Shown piece after piece: positions 1 to 12,391 of a stretch of 64,000 nucleotides of DNA; within the stretch, counting starts at the first letter, position 1, and every line of letters starts with the position of its first letter. The stretch lies in contig JAFEKR010000029.1 of the NCBI GenBank assembly GCA_019022495.1, positions 434,001 through 498,000 on the forward strand. Direction: 5' to 3'. This DNA is from Epichloe hybrida (taxonomy: Eukaryota > Ascomycota > Sordariomycetes > Hypocreales > Clavicipitaceae). The notes below the pieces were generated by a model. The model was not told where the DNA came from, did no database searches, and saw nothing but the letters and a program-made list of their open reading frames with translations. Position numbers and translations under genes: made by a program.

Positions 1-3000
1 TAATTAATAGGGGATATAAGAAAAAGAACTTATAGCCTATCTAGGCGTATAGTTGCTAATAAAAGGGAAATAATAATCTTGCTTAGCTTATAAGCCTGTG
101 TAAGGATAAGTAAGTCCTTCTAAATCCCTTCTTTTCCTTAAAATAATATATATACTATACCTTAGCGCGTATATAATATCTTTCTCCTCCTTAGTAATAC
201 CTTTATTCTCCTACACACTACTATTATTTTCTATGGTTTACTAGGAGGGCCTAGTAGGCTAGCGTGGTTATAGCTATTAGGGATATTAACTATAGGGGTA
301 TAGATCCCCTGTGTATTACTATCTTATCCCTGTGGCTATTCTCCTAGAGAATTACCTTTTTCTCTTACTACATGTGTGTTACGCATAGGTAACCTATCCC
401 TCTATCTAGATAGTTATCTAGTTAGTTAAGATAAAGCTCTTAAGGGCCTTATTAGGTAATGCCTTTATAAAGGTATTAGCTAGGTTATCCTCCCTATTAA
501 TCTATTAGATCTTGTAAAGTTCTTGGTGTTTATATAACTATTAAAGGGCTATAATATTAATTATTAGGTGTTTCTCCTTTATTATACTAAGCTTAATAAG
601 GCATTTATATAAGGAGTATGAATTTATATATATAATAACTAGGATCTTTAGGAGCTTTAGTTAGTTAGTAACTAAGTTTAGGGTGGTTATAATTATATAA
701 GCTATATTAATACTAGCTACTATGCTATAGACTTCTAAGGTAAGCATGCTTTACGTAACTCTCTTGCTCTTTATTAAGCTAAAGTGTATAATATTACCTT
801 TAATTATAAACTTGCTATTAGTGTAGTCTTTATTTACTAGGATAAGTATATATCCTAGTTATAAGGATAGGTCCTAGTTATTAGCAAAGGATTTATTTAT
901 AAAGATAAAGAGCTTTGCCTTCTTAAGGTTAATTAGGATAAACATTAGACCTCTCTCTAGGTAATCTATCTACTACTTTAGGTAGTAATTAAGGTCTTTT
1001 ACATTCTCTAGGGTTAGCTCCTAGTGTTATGTAATAATAGATAAGTTAAAGCAAGCCTCTAGTTAGTAGATTAAGGTAATATAAGTGCCTTAGGCCCTCT
1101 ACTTAATATATTTACGCTTTAAGTTAGTTATTAGAACTAACTTTAACTTATTACTCTGCCCTTTCTACTAGATCTTAATAGTATTATTCTCTAGTAAGAT
1201 AATACTACTATTAAATATAAGAGGGTAGTCCTAAGTTAGGAATTGCTTTAGCTTTATATTAAAGCTTACTATAGTAAGCTAGGTCTTTTCCTTCTTAGAG
1301 AACTTCTTATCTAAGAGGCTAATTATATTATTAGTTTATATTCTAATATAGGTAAAGTTAGGGCTTTCCTTTATAGTTATAAGCAGGTAGGGATTATATA
1401 TAAAGGTTTCTATCTAGAGGTTCTCTCTATAATACTTGTAATATATAACCTACTAGTATATTCCTACCTTTGCGAGCTTATAGAGGGGTTTTATAACCCT
1501 TAAGATTATACTAGGCAGGTAAAGATGCTATATCTGAATTAGCAAGCGCGCTAGGATTAGCCGCTCTAGTAATATATAGGCCTGTATATAAGCCTAATAG
1601 ATATCTCTTAGCTAGATAAGGAATTTCCTTAATCTTACAGATAAGGCTATTATAAGGATAAGACGTTAGCTTACATGTTAAATTATTAGGGCCTATATAA
1701 GAATAGCCTATTTCCCTTTATTCTTATACCCTTAGATTATAAGGCGTGACTTTTTATAGGGTTTTATTATCTTACCCTTAATCTTATTAATAATCCGGGA
1801 ATTAAAGATTTGAATTCTACTATATTCTTCCTTATTAAATATAATAAATTTAAATACACCTTACTTAATTAGAGCGTTAATCTCTGCTTTTATTAATAGC
1901 TTAAAAGGTTTGCTAGGGGTCTTAATAATTCCTTCCTTATATAGCTTAATTATAAGAGCTAGGTTACTATGTTCTTTTGCTAATAGGAAGGTATTAGTAC
2001 CTTAAGGCATTATAGGAGGGTTCTTCTATAGCCTTCTGTGTCCTTGCTTTAATAGTATTAGTAGCACTATATTTTTATTACAGGCCTCTTGCCCTTTTTC
2101 TCCTTCCTCTTTACTAGGCTTTATTATCTTCTTTATATTAGGATTATTATAGTAAGGCTTAATAGATATTAACCTAAAGGTCTTTAGGCCTCTAGGTATA
2201 TTAAGTGTATAGCTTTCTCTAGTAATTACTAGTAGCTTATATAGACCTACCTATCCCTTACTTTCTTACTAGACCTTAACCTTTAATCTAAGTAGTAGGC
2301 TAAGGGTCTTTAAGGTATCTAGGCTATTATATTTAGTAAGGGCCTTATTAACCTTCTAGATAGTGTGAAGTCTCTTAATCTCTTTAGTAGCCTTTTATAC
2401 TATAATTACATACTATGTAATATTAAGTAATAGTAGGGACTTATTTATTATGTGTAAGTAGGCTCTAAAGATAAGGAGGGTTAGGATAAGGCTATTAGGG
2501 CTTATAGTGTTATTTAGGGCCTTAATTATTATTTAAAGGGTAATAGGTTCTAGTGTTATAAGGTATTTATATTTAATTATATTATAGGCTCTTTAGAGCG
2601 GCCTATAATACCTTTTAACCTTCCCTATACTATAGTATGCCTTAATAGGGACTTCCTTAATTAAAATTAATATTAAAGCTATGAATTATCTAAATTTATT
2701 ACTATAGAAGTTTATTCTAGCGTCTATAATAATAAAGTCTAGGGGGCCTAGGTAAGTATTAATCTAGTATATTTAGAGGGCTTCCTAGGTTATTTTTATA
2801 AAGATGTTATTAAGGAATTTTATTATGTTAAATGCTATAGCTATATCTATAGCGTAGAGTGTAGGGCGGTTACTATCTAGGTAGAAGATATTTACTATTA
2901 CTTTATAATTAAAGCTATACTTATCCTTAAGGGTAAACTTAAAGTAATTAGGGCTATCTACGTGTATTTAGTATTAGTAGTAGATTCTTATTAGCTCCCT

Positions 3001-6000
3001 AATAGCTTTAATGTTAATATTATGCCCTGATTTATAGAGAACCTTATATAGACATTAGATTAATGGATGTCTAAAGCGGTAGTGTAGTTACTATAGCTTA
3101 CCTTTTATAAGGTAGCTCTAAGTAACTACTTCTTCTTTCTATATAAGAAGTATCTAGGTGTAGCCCTATTTATATATAATAAGGACTTTAATATTTCCTT
3201 ATTATAATATATTCTTAGAGATATTAAAGTTAATCTTTAGATAGTCTATATTATTAAGGGATAAGAGAAATAGAGTGTTTATAGGGATAACCTAAAAGAG
3301 GATGTTTCTAAAGGGATTAGGTATATTAGCTGCTCTAAGCGTGATAATTAGGTCTCCTACGCCGAACCTAACTAATGCCTTCTTCTTTATTAATTTATTA
3401 AGCTATAATGTAAGTATCTAATGTTGTAAAGTAAGAAATTAAGGGTGCCTTACTATAGAGAACTTTATAGCTTCTATATTAGGTATAATCCCTTAGAATA
3501 TTATATAGGAATAGCAATCTTCTAATATAAATATCGCTAGGGCTTTATTTACGAGTTCCTGCTAAAAGGGGTTTTCTTTGCTTAGACTATAATAAGCTAC
3601 TTGCCTTATTAGGAATTAAACTATTCTCTTACTATTAATCTATATTTTATGCGTAAAGAAGCTTATAAGTACTAGCCTATCTGTATTATTAAGGCTATTA
3701 TTAAATCTAATACTCTTTATATACTAAGCAATCTTATTATTAATAGGGGTTTAAGACTTATGTTCTCCCTTATACTAAGTAAGGAATAAATAATATAAGT
3801 TATTAGCTAGATTTATAAGGTAGTGGTTCTTAAAGCGTTAAAATGCCTTCTTATAGTTCTCTTTAGGGTGCTTAGATAACTAGTATCCTTCCTTTCTATA
3901 TATATAGCACTTCTTTATATAAGGAGTACCTTCTCTTCCTTATGGTTTTAAGGGGTATTAGGTCTCTTTTCTATTCCTATTGTATCTTTAGTTAGTCTAG
4001 AATTACTCTAGGGTTATAGCTTTAGTTAGGAACTATTAATAGTTTTTCTTCTCTTCCTTAATAAGATAAAGGGTTATTCTAATCCATTTATAGAACTCTT
4101 ATAGTCTATCTAGCGGATTTATAATTACTCCTTTACACTCTAGAATACTATAATAGGCTCTAATAAGTTAATTCTAGAGTGCCCTTTTAGTTTAGCTTAC
4201 TTTAGGTATTACTTATTATAAGATAGCTAGTCTTTCTATAAGTTTATTAAAGTATTTAATTATTAACTTACTTAGGTTATTATTTACTATTCCTTATAGG
4301 GAAGTATTATTTTACTTTAGTAGATATCTTTACTATATATTCTTGGTTTTAAATTATTCTCTTATATAGCTAATAAGCGTAAGGAGATCTTATAGTTATC
4401 TAGGTTTAGAGAGGTAGTCTATATAGTATTATAATACTTTACCTTTAAGTATAACCTTAAAAGCATAACTAGCTTATTTAGGCTAGATATTAAGTAACTT
4501 ATACTTTCTATAGAATATTTAAAGCTTTAATTTAAGGATATTATAGTTATTAGCACTATAGAGTTATTCTTTAGGGTATACCTTAGATAAGTTAATAATT
4601 TACTTTAGCAAAGGTCTCTAGGTCTATAGGGGTCCTTTAGGTATTTCCCTTTATATTTATAAAAGGGGTAGTAAGGTCTTTAGGAAGTAAGAGGGTAGCT
4701 TTATAGGTAATACCCTTAGGGCTTATTATTCTCTCTAATCCTTCTTTTCCTTATATTAGGAAGGAGGAATTATAGCTCTTTAAGCTATACTAATAAGGGC
4801 ATTACTAGCCCTAGATAGCATAGGTTACCTCTATTAGTAACTCTCCTACTTAGGGGTATTATTAGTAGTATTACTAGGGTAATACTGCTAACTTACCTTT
4901 AGTGAAGGTATAGGTAGGGGAGTTACTTGTAGATACTTGCGAATAGTATCCTTAGGCGGTCTTAACTCTAGGTTAATTAACCTTCCTAGGGGAGATTAAC
5001 TAGGCCTTCCTAGAGGGGATTAACTTAGTTTTCCTAGGGGAGTCTAGCTTATTAATCCTTTTAATAGTAATTATACTAATAACTAGGGTAATAGGGTAAG
5101 TTACCTAGTTCTAATATTACTATTATTTAGTAGATTACAGAAGAACTCTTTATTTTATAGGTTCTTTTAGAAGCCTATATACTTCTTCCTAGCCTCTTTA
5201 ATTTCTTTAAGAGTTTAAAATCTAAATTTTTCTTAGTTTACTACTTCTTTAAGGTTATTTACTATCTTAGTGCCTTTTCTAATAGTTATATATACTCTAT
5301 TATAAAGAAGATAGTCTTAAAGTCCATTCTATAAAAGGTCTCTCCTTTCTATAAACTTATTCCTTAACTATTTATAGAAGTTATTACTAAATTCGGAGAA
5401 TAGTGTTCTTCTAAATAACCCTTACTCCTTATATTATTTAGTCTTTATAAGGATATAGAGACTGATTTCCTTAGGTATTATTATCTCTTTATATTTAGAA
5501 CTTCCTATTTATTAGAGTAGTTTTTCTATAATATATTATTAAAGCCTTATAGAGATGTAAGGGTATAGGTTAGTGTAAATAGGGGTTTTTCCTTTTTTAA
5601 GGTATTTATTATTATCTCCTATTTTAATGCCTTCTATAGTATTATTATAACTATTAGTCTCGCTAGGAACCCTAAATTAACTAGAGGTCCTAGACAGTCT
5701 AGCTATATCTAACATTCTAATTAATTAAGGGAGGCAGATCTTATAATATAAGAAGAGAGAAAAAAAATATAACTGTGATTATATAACGTGTTTTAGATAT
5801 GAAGGATCGCGAGGTAAGGCGGTTGACTTCAAATACGTAATAGAACGCATAACAAAGAAAGATAAGGGGATAGCTTAGCTACTAGCGTTAAACCTTTCTT
5901 TATTGTTTCGGAGTCCATATAGATATAGATATTAATACTAAAGTAAGAAGAGAGCTATATTATACCTTTCTATTAGCATAACTTATTATTAAACATAGCC

Positions 6001-6340
6001 CTCCTATTTTATAGGGTAAGTTATTATTAGGTAAGCTACCTCTTCTAATTAACCTTACTGATTTGTGGTGTTCGAAGACTACGTAGTTATCTATAAAGGT
6101 AACTACTAATTAGTGTTAGATTCACAGGGTATTGAATTTAATATGTAATATAGTTATAAGCCTAAAGAATAGTATTATCATTAATTATCTATTCTAGGCT
6201 ACGTTATCTGTTATTATAATTAATTAAGTTATTAGAAAAGAGAGGTAAAAAGCTAGAAGTTATAATACATAAAGGGAAAAGGGGTTACGCGTTTATATCC
6301 CCACATTTCCTAGCTAATTAACGTGCTAGGTTATGGGTCA
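1..6340 (-). mobile_element. RIP-degraded Copia (Ty1-type) retrotransposon, right part
   Basis: The whole block is TA-rich with stop codons in every frame, as expected after RIP. Read on the minus strand it still shows Copia order. A gag zinc-knuckle-like Cys region lies near 3.9 kb. An integrase catalytic-core remnant at about 2.6-2.8 kb reads like YLGPLDFIIIDARINF followed by SIGKVKRY. An RT/RNase H remnant lies at about 0.65-1.1 kb and resembles the same region of the Copia copies at 30-44 kb (shared AAGAGCTTTGCCT). Integrase before RT is the Copia arrangement. The 5' untranslated part and LTR lie at the right; the 3' LTR is outside the window. This is a different subfamily from the Copia pair at 28-44 kb because its LTR is different. 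No intact open frame remains. Confidence 0.8.
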
Positions 6341-6423
6341 CGTGTGGGGTCCGCGCGCGGCCTGAGCTTCTGCCGGGTAATTGCGGCTGCGACGCGCGAT
6401 TGATATCACCTTTGTTCTAACAC
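6114..6423 (-). repeat. Probable 5' LTR of the left Copia element
   Basis: The sequence begins TGTTAGATTCACAGGG immediately beside CTAATTAGTAGTTA (read on the minus strand), the same sequence that borders the LTR of the 28-44 kb Copia family. That fixes the inner edge at 6114. The outer edge is uncertain. CTAACA at 6418-6423 is one candidate, but base composition already turns GC-rich near 6335. No second LTR copy is in the window to test it. Confidence 0.45.
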
Positions 6424-6954
6424 AACTTTACACTTGAATTTATATCATATATTTCGCATCATGATAAGCAGTAGTAATTGCTCTTTAATTATTACGCACC
6501 TCTAGTGCTTTTACTGCTTCATAAAAGCCACCAAACCGACGAATTTATTAACCGATCCACCAAGCCCGTCAAATCTATCCCTTTTACTAGGCCTAATAGT
6601 CCCTCTAGGCATCGCGCCTATCGTCAGATTCGTTGACCTTTAATTCATTATTGACCTTCGATCCGACCGTTAGATTTGTTGATTGAAATTGTAAGGTGCA
6701 ATGTTAGCAACGGCTAGCATTGGCGGATCTTTTGGTCTATTGGAATTCCTAGCACACCGGCTCATGGATCAGACCCTTAAACAAGACCCCGAAGGTCCAA
6801 AGGAAGCAGCAAGTGGGGCGCTCTAACATTAATTCGAACTGTCACACTCGCTAAACCGTACTTACATAATAACCGTTGTCCCTAAACCTCCTTTGTTTAA
6901 ATTATTTTAGACTTCACATCTTCTGTTCCCTAATTTCGTCTGCACTCACTCGCC
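6424..6954. promoter_or_regulatory. Upstream region of the APH-like gene
   Basis: Non-coding sequence of normal composition between the transposon block and the first gene. It contains several loosely similar GTTGA(C/T)-containing stretches at 6620-6700 but no clear TATA box. It presumably carries the promoter of the gene at 6955. I see no open frame worth calling. Confidence 0.4.
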
Positions 6955-8529
6955 ATGCCACCAACACTAGAACTTGTCGGTCGACCCCCTATCTCGATCG
7001 AGTCTGCTATCGAGGAAGAAACAAATGTCATTAATTGGGCATCGTATGGACCCGCGACTGATAAACTGTATCAAGGACTTTGGGAACAGAGAGAATCGAT
7101 AGAAGCTCTTGTCAAACATCATCTGGCGTTAGGCAAGCGAGATACATGCATTGTGCTGCCGCCGTCTCACTGGATTCGAGGCAGTTTCAATATCTGCGTC
7201 TTCGTCGAGGTCAACTCCAACAACCCATGCAGCAAGGTCATCTTCCGTTGTCCCATGCCACACAAGCTTGCTGAAGCTAGGTATCCCGGTAGCATAGACG
7301 AGAAATTGAGCTGCGAGGTAGGAGCGTCTATATGGGTGGAAGAAAAATGCCCGGAGATCCGTTCCCCCTGCCTATTTGGCTTCGGCTTTTCAGACGGCCG
7401 CCACGTAAGTCTTGCTCCTCGACTGTTCGCGCTTTCGCTCATCAGTTAGTTTACACATACGAACCACATGCCGTTCTACTCGCGTATCGTCCATCTGTTT
7501 TGGCGCTCCATCTACAAATTCCTCCGACTTCCGTTACTGTCCCACTATGTCTGGAATCCGCCAGCAAGCCATCAAGTGCGTACTGCGTACATGGTGTTGG
7601 AATACCTAGGTCCTGAAACGGGTCAGATGCTTTCCGATTCGTTTGATGCGCACCGAGACGACGAAAGTCGGAGGCGGAGGCTATTCAGGGGTATGTCGCG
7701 AATTCTGCTTTCGCTCGCCCGCGTCCCCCAAGCGCAAATCGGGTCCTTCCAGTTCCATAATGATGGCACTGTTACGCTGACGAATCGACCCCTCTCATGT
7801 TCGATGATGATTTTGGAGAATGACGGGGCAGCGCAGACAATACAACGGGGCACTACATTTAGCTGTACTGATGCGTTCGTATCGGACATGCTCACCTTTC
7901 ACGATCACCGATTTCTTAGTCAGCCAAACGCGGCCTATAGTGAGGGCGACTGTCGAGGCCAGATGGCAGTCAAAACTTTGCTCCGAGTCTTATCACATGT
8001 TTACATCAAACAGGAACTCCGCAACGGCCCATTCCTACTCCAACTTACTGACTTCCACGCGAGCAACGTCCTGGTTGACAAGCATTGGAATATCACGGGC
8101 TTGATAGACCTGGAGTGGATATGCGCCCTTCCCTCAGAGATGCTTGAGGTACCATATTGGTTGACTGGCTGTGCTATCGACCTGATCAAGGGCGAGAAGC
8201 TAGACAGGTTTAACCAGGTACGACAAGAGTTTATGTGCGTCTTCAAGGAGGAAGAGCAAGCTATAAAAGCTAAGCACAATATCAGTCTCTCTAAAGTCAT
8301 GCAAGACACGTGGGAGTCAAAAGGAGTGTGGTTCTGGCATTGTTTGTCGTCTGTGAATGCTATGTATTATCTTCTCGAGACTCATCTGTATCCGCCTAAA
8401 TCTCTTTCAACCGAGACCGAGAAGTGTCTATCAAGATTCTGGTGCAGAGACTCGGAGGATGTTGTTCAGAAGAAGATGGCGGATAAGCAAGCATATGACG
8501 ATCAAGTTCGAAAGTTGTTCTGTGAATGA
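6955..8529 (+). CDS. APH-type phosphotransferase family protein (protein-kinase-like fold)
   Basis: Two exons, 6955-7404 and 7450-8529, separated by a 45-bp intron (GTAAGT...TTAG); 509 residues. The TTAG acceptor rather than the nearer CAG keeps the frame, giving FGFSDGRH followed by FTHTNHMPFYSR. The protein belongs to the large fungal aminoglycoside-phosphotransferase-like family. The catalytic loop reads LTDFHASN (catalytic Asp351, Asn356), so the usual His of HGDxxxxN is Leu. The metal-binding segment is GLIDLEW (Asp370). These proteins phosphorylate small molecules or are of unknown substrate; the fold does not imply drug resistance. The start has a good context (CTCGCCATGCC). No signal peptide or membrane segment is evident. 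It is the first gene next to the left transposon block, and its codons look normal with no RIP damage. The substrate cannot be inferred. Confidence 0.85.
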
Positions 8530-9548
8530 ATGACTGGAAGGGCCTCTGCGCTACTAGCCCTCCAAGGCCAAAATCGATAAAAAGTCCATGGTGGATTTCA
8601 GTGGCGTGATAAACGCTAACACGTATCGTAAATCCTTTTCCATTGGTGGGTTGGGTTTGATTGGTTCCCGTCAATGTGAATGAACCCTGCCAATCGAAAT
8701 GGAACTCGTCTTACATGTATTTCTTCGGTCAGGTGGGGTAACGCTCATTCATTGGCGAGGCTCTCTGGCTGTTGGGGCTCGTTGACTTTAAGTCCACACG
8801 ACGGCAACCCTTTCCCCCCCAAAACTGGCAGGGGTTCGAAATTCGATTGCACAAGCTATGTACATAGTACGGTGCGTGGAAAGATGTGGACAAAAATGAT
8901 ACTTTTACCATGACTAGGCGTCCTCGGCAAAGCTTGTTACTTTATCATGGGTGCAGCCTCAATACAGCTCTTCTGTATACTCATCGCTCAATCTGGGTAC
9001 CGAAATATCGGGCTCGGCACCCTCGGGCTTCCGTTGGACAGAACAGCATCCTTGCATCCCACAAAAGTAATGTCCAAGTGGCAGTGGCCACAAGTTCACA
9101 ACCCACACTTCTTTTGCGGCCCCTAGGGGTTCATTCAAGTTGGACCTTTTGCCGGGGGGAAAAGCGGGAACGCACAAGGCATGTGACCAATCACGTTGCA
9201 CGAATATCGGCCCGTCCCCAATCTATGCTGGATATAAATAGCCTAAAGCCAAAAAAAAATCTCTTATCAATCATTGATCAAATAGATTAGATGGCATGGC
9301 CGCAGACCAAGATAAGAAAATCACCCGGGTCTCGCACCTTGCGCAAAAGCAAAAACGGACGTTCCTTCCTTCACAGTTTCACCCATCTTTTGTTTAGGAA
9401 CACAACGTGACTGGTAGTTATACATGTGAAACAAAGCGTCACGCTGGTTCCGAAGCGCGACAATAAAAAATGCAATCCAAGGGTTCCTCCGGAGTTAGGG
9501 TCCGCAGTACGTTATTAATGCCCCCTTTTTTTTTTTTTTTTTTTTTTT
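8530..9548. promoter_or_regulatory. Intergenic region upstream of the MFS permease gene
   Basis: About 1 kb without a convincing gene; the open frames here begin at non-ATG codons or lack recognisable features. A TATA-box-like GGATATAAATAG lies at 9229-9240, about 310 bp before the next start codon. A run of about 23 T residues directly precedes that start codon (about 9526-9548). The TATA element could serve the permease gene with a long leader, which is an inference. Confidence 0.4.
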
Positions 9549-11881
9549 ATGCGCGATGCGCGAAGATGGACTGATAGCCAACTCGCGAAAGGGTTCTTCC
9601 TCGGACCAGAAGCCGAGACAAAGGAAGAGAGGCGGCTGGTTCGGAAACTTGGTAACGCCATCTCTGATTCTCTTCTCTACATGCCGCGATGCGGTGCGGC
9701 GCTGAACCCCAGTTTCCGTCGGTCTAACCGTGTCTCTCTTTCCCGTCTAGACTTCTTCATCCTCGTACGCTTGTTTCCCATTGTTCATCGGCCGAGCTTG
9801 GGCTGGAGCCGGCTGGGAACTGACCTGACCCCGTCATGGTAGACGTATTGCTGTGTCAGCTACTTTATGAACTTTCTGGGTAAGAACATGGGTCCTGAGT
9901 TCTGATTTCCTGACTCCTGGCGGAGAAACGAGGTAATTTTCGCATGAGCTGATTTTTTTTTCTTAGATCGCGCGGCCTTTGCCAATGCCTATGTGCGTCG
10001 TCGCCCCCTTCATAATTTTTTTAATTTCCTAAATCTAATTTTTTTTTTACCGTCACGTCGCGCCGTGATGAAGAATGGAGTTTGCTAATGCCGTGTTCTT
10101 GCTTTTGCCGAGTACAGGTCTCGGGACTTGGCGAGGCCCTCGGCATGACCGGCCACGAGTACAACAACGTGCTTTCAGTCACCACTGCTGGGTAAAAATA
10201 CACACAAGACAAAAACCACATCAGCCTTGCCTTCTGATGCTTTGATCAAAGGCCGCTAACACGGAGACTTGACCAGTATGGCCATCGGCCAACTTCCTCA
10301 TGGAATCATCATCCAGAAGGTAGCCCCTCGCATCTGGCTTCCCCTCATGATGGTCGTTTGGGCTGGGCTGACGGCAAGTCCCCCTCGAACCATGTATTTT
10401 GTTTTCCCCTGTTTCCCTGTTTCCCTGTTTCCCTGTTTCCCTGTTTCCCTGTTTCCCTGTTTCCCTCGAACCATGCATCCATTCTGCGCTCTGGGCTGGC
10501 CGTGACTAACTCCAACTGGGCAGATGGTCAGCGCAGCCGCCAAGAATACGAGGCAGCTCTATGTGATCCGTTTCCTTTTGGGCCTCGCAGAGGCAAGCAC
10601 CTACTCGGGAACAATCTACATCATTGGCGCATGGTACAGGCCAGATGAGCTATCGAAACGGACGGCCATCTTCTCCGGCTTTGGCCAAGTGGGCACCATG
10701 TTTGCGGGCATCATGATGACTGCCATCTACAAGGACATGTCTGGTATGGCTGGCCTCGAGGGCTGGCAATGGGTCTTTCTTATCGGTATGACTATGGCCC
10801 TGCCCGACCGGTGCAAAAACCCCTTCTCGGATCGGATGGAAATATCTAACCCCCTGTGGCAGATGGCCTCATCACTCTCCCCGTCGCCGTGTTTGGATAC
10901 CTCTTCTTCCCCGACATTCCCGAGAACACCCAGGCCGGGTATCTCTCGGAAAGGGAGAGGCAGCTGGCGGTTGCAAGACTGCCTCCCGTCCGTGAAGATG
11001 GCCACAATATTTCTCCCATATCTTTGATTAAGCGCGTCGCATTGACTCCCGTCTTGTTGGTGTTTTTTCTTCTTTTTTCTCCTTTTGCTCTTCTTCTTCT
11101 TCCCACTGTGGACAATTTTAACTGACTTGGCGCGACCGAAACAGCTGGATTCTGTTTTTCTGGTCCCCTGTCTGCGCCACTATCGAAGGCTTCCCCTTCC
11201 AGAACATTTTCCTGCTCTGGCTCAAGTACAACAGCAAGACTTTCACACAGACCCAAATCAACACGTACCCGCTCGGGGTCCAGGCAGTCGGCATTGTTGC
11301 CACCATCCTGGCAGCTTGCTACATGGACGTCACGGGCAGGAGAGCTCCCATGGCCGTGCTGGCGTGTTCGATACAGATGGTAGTCGGCACCGTGCTGCTC
11401 GTCAAGGACATTCCCGCCGAACTCACCTTCTTCGCCTTTTACCTCGCCGGCTCGGCGTACATGGTGCAGCCGCTCATTTTCGGATGGGCCAACATCATTC
11501 TGCAGCGCAGCGGGGATGACGCCGTCCGAAGCGTGACTCTGTACTCGATGAACATCGGTTCCATGGTTCTCTGGACCTTCTGGGGCATTGTCTTCTTCTC
11601 CGCCGCCGATGCCCCCTACTGGAAGAAGGGAGGCATCGCGACAATTGTCTGTGCGGCAGTCATGTTTGGCTACACATGGTTGGTCCGCATGGTGAGAGCA
11701 TCTCGCCCTTGGCCTGCCGTGAAATGAAACTTGCGGCTGCGTAGCTGACACTTGCGACGTCACACAGATCGACCACCAGACGAGAGACAAGTACGCCGAC
11801 AAGCTTCACGGGCTTGATCTGGACGGGCGCCAGCAGAGCGGGCATGACTCCAAGAAGGCAGTGGTCACTGGTCATAGATGA
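9549..11881 (+). CDS. MFS permease, Dal5/Liz1 (allantoate/pantothenate, ACS family) type
   Basis: Ten exons by frame and motif continuity: 9549-9651, 9751-9764, 9843-9879, 9967-9992, 10118-10191, 10277-10373, 10524-10785, 10863-11061, 11145-11691, 11768-11881; 490 residues, normal for the family. Family landmarks appear in order: KEERRLVRKLDFFIL before helix 1, the loop YFMNFLDRAAFANAYVSG, GMAIGQLPHGIIIQ, a helix 4-5 region with RFLLGLAEAS, GWQWVFLIDG, FFPDIPENTQAGYL, and INTYPLGVQAV in the second half. These transporters are proton symporters for organic anions such as pantothenate, allantoate or nicotinate; the substrate is not predictable. Exons 2 and 4 are only 14 and 26 nt. Intron 6 (10374-10523) appears to use a GC donor (GCAAGT), because the GT three bases on shifts the frame. 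The exon 8 donor at 11062 (GTTTTT) is weak and is the least certain junction. Confidence 0.85.
10411..10466. repeat. Intronic minisatellite (GTTTCCCT)x7
   Basis: Seven perfect tandem copies of the 8-mer GTTTCCCT, preceded by one degenerate copy GTTTTCCCCT at 10401-10410, all inside intron 6 of the MFS permease gene. A perfect 13-bp direct repeat, CCCTCGAACCATG, brackets the array at 10382-10394 and 10463-10475. Confidence 0.95.
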
Positions 11882-12391
11882 GCAACAAGCCGAGTGAGTC
11901 CTCGGGTTGAAAGCTGCCCGCCGTCTCTTCTGGACTCCTGAATGAGTGGGCGGCCCAATCTCGACGTCGTCTTGGGACTGTTTAGTTTTTAGTGCATGGC
12001 CTTGGGGAGGGAGGGAGTGATGATATCGACAATCCCGCGTCTGTCTCGAGTTGACGTCGCGCGCATCCATCCATGATGCATAATTGCTCCCCGCCGCGCC
12101 TTGTCATCAGTGCATGGCTAATAGCTAGTTATAGCTGTTAGAGAGGACTCTTAGAGAGGAACAAATAACTGGGACATGTATATTTGTAAAATATTTCATA
12201 AATCTCCATCTCTCCATTGTCCCGGACGTCGTCACAATGTCGTCGCTCTCAGCTTTGCTCGCCGACGGTGGACCGGTTGCACTTGAATATTTACACACTT
12301 TGTCATGTACTGTACGTACATAGAGATTGATTAGCAGACATTTTGTAAAATTGCAAAAGTGAAACCGATCCCCCCCCCCCGGTGTCTTTCT
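11882..12391. other. Convergent 3' intergenic region
   Basis: This lies between the stop of the MFS permease (+) and the stop of the lipase (-). It should hold the 3' untranslated regions of both genes. It contains a poly-C run at 12370-12380 and no open frame with recognisable features. Confidence 0.5.

Noticed and set aside
8886..9290. 134-codon open frame between the APH-like and permease genes
   Set aside because: It begins at GTG, has no recognisable domain, and lies in a region that looks like promoter sequence.
10221..10478. Minus-strand open frame with a repeated ETGKQGNR peptide
   Set aside because: It is the translation of the intronic GTTTCCCT minisatellite of the permease gene, not a protein.
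10846..11802. 318-codon minus-strand open frame opposite the permease
   Set aside because: It is the antisense shadow of permease exons 8-10, crosses real splice sites and shows no domain.
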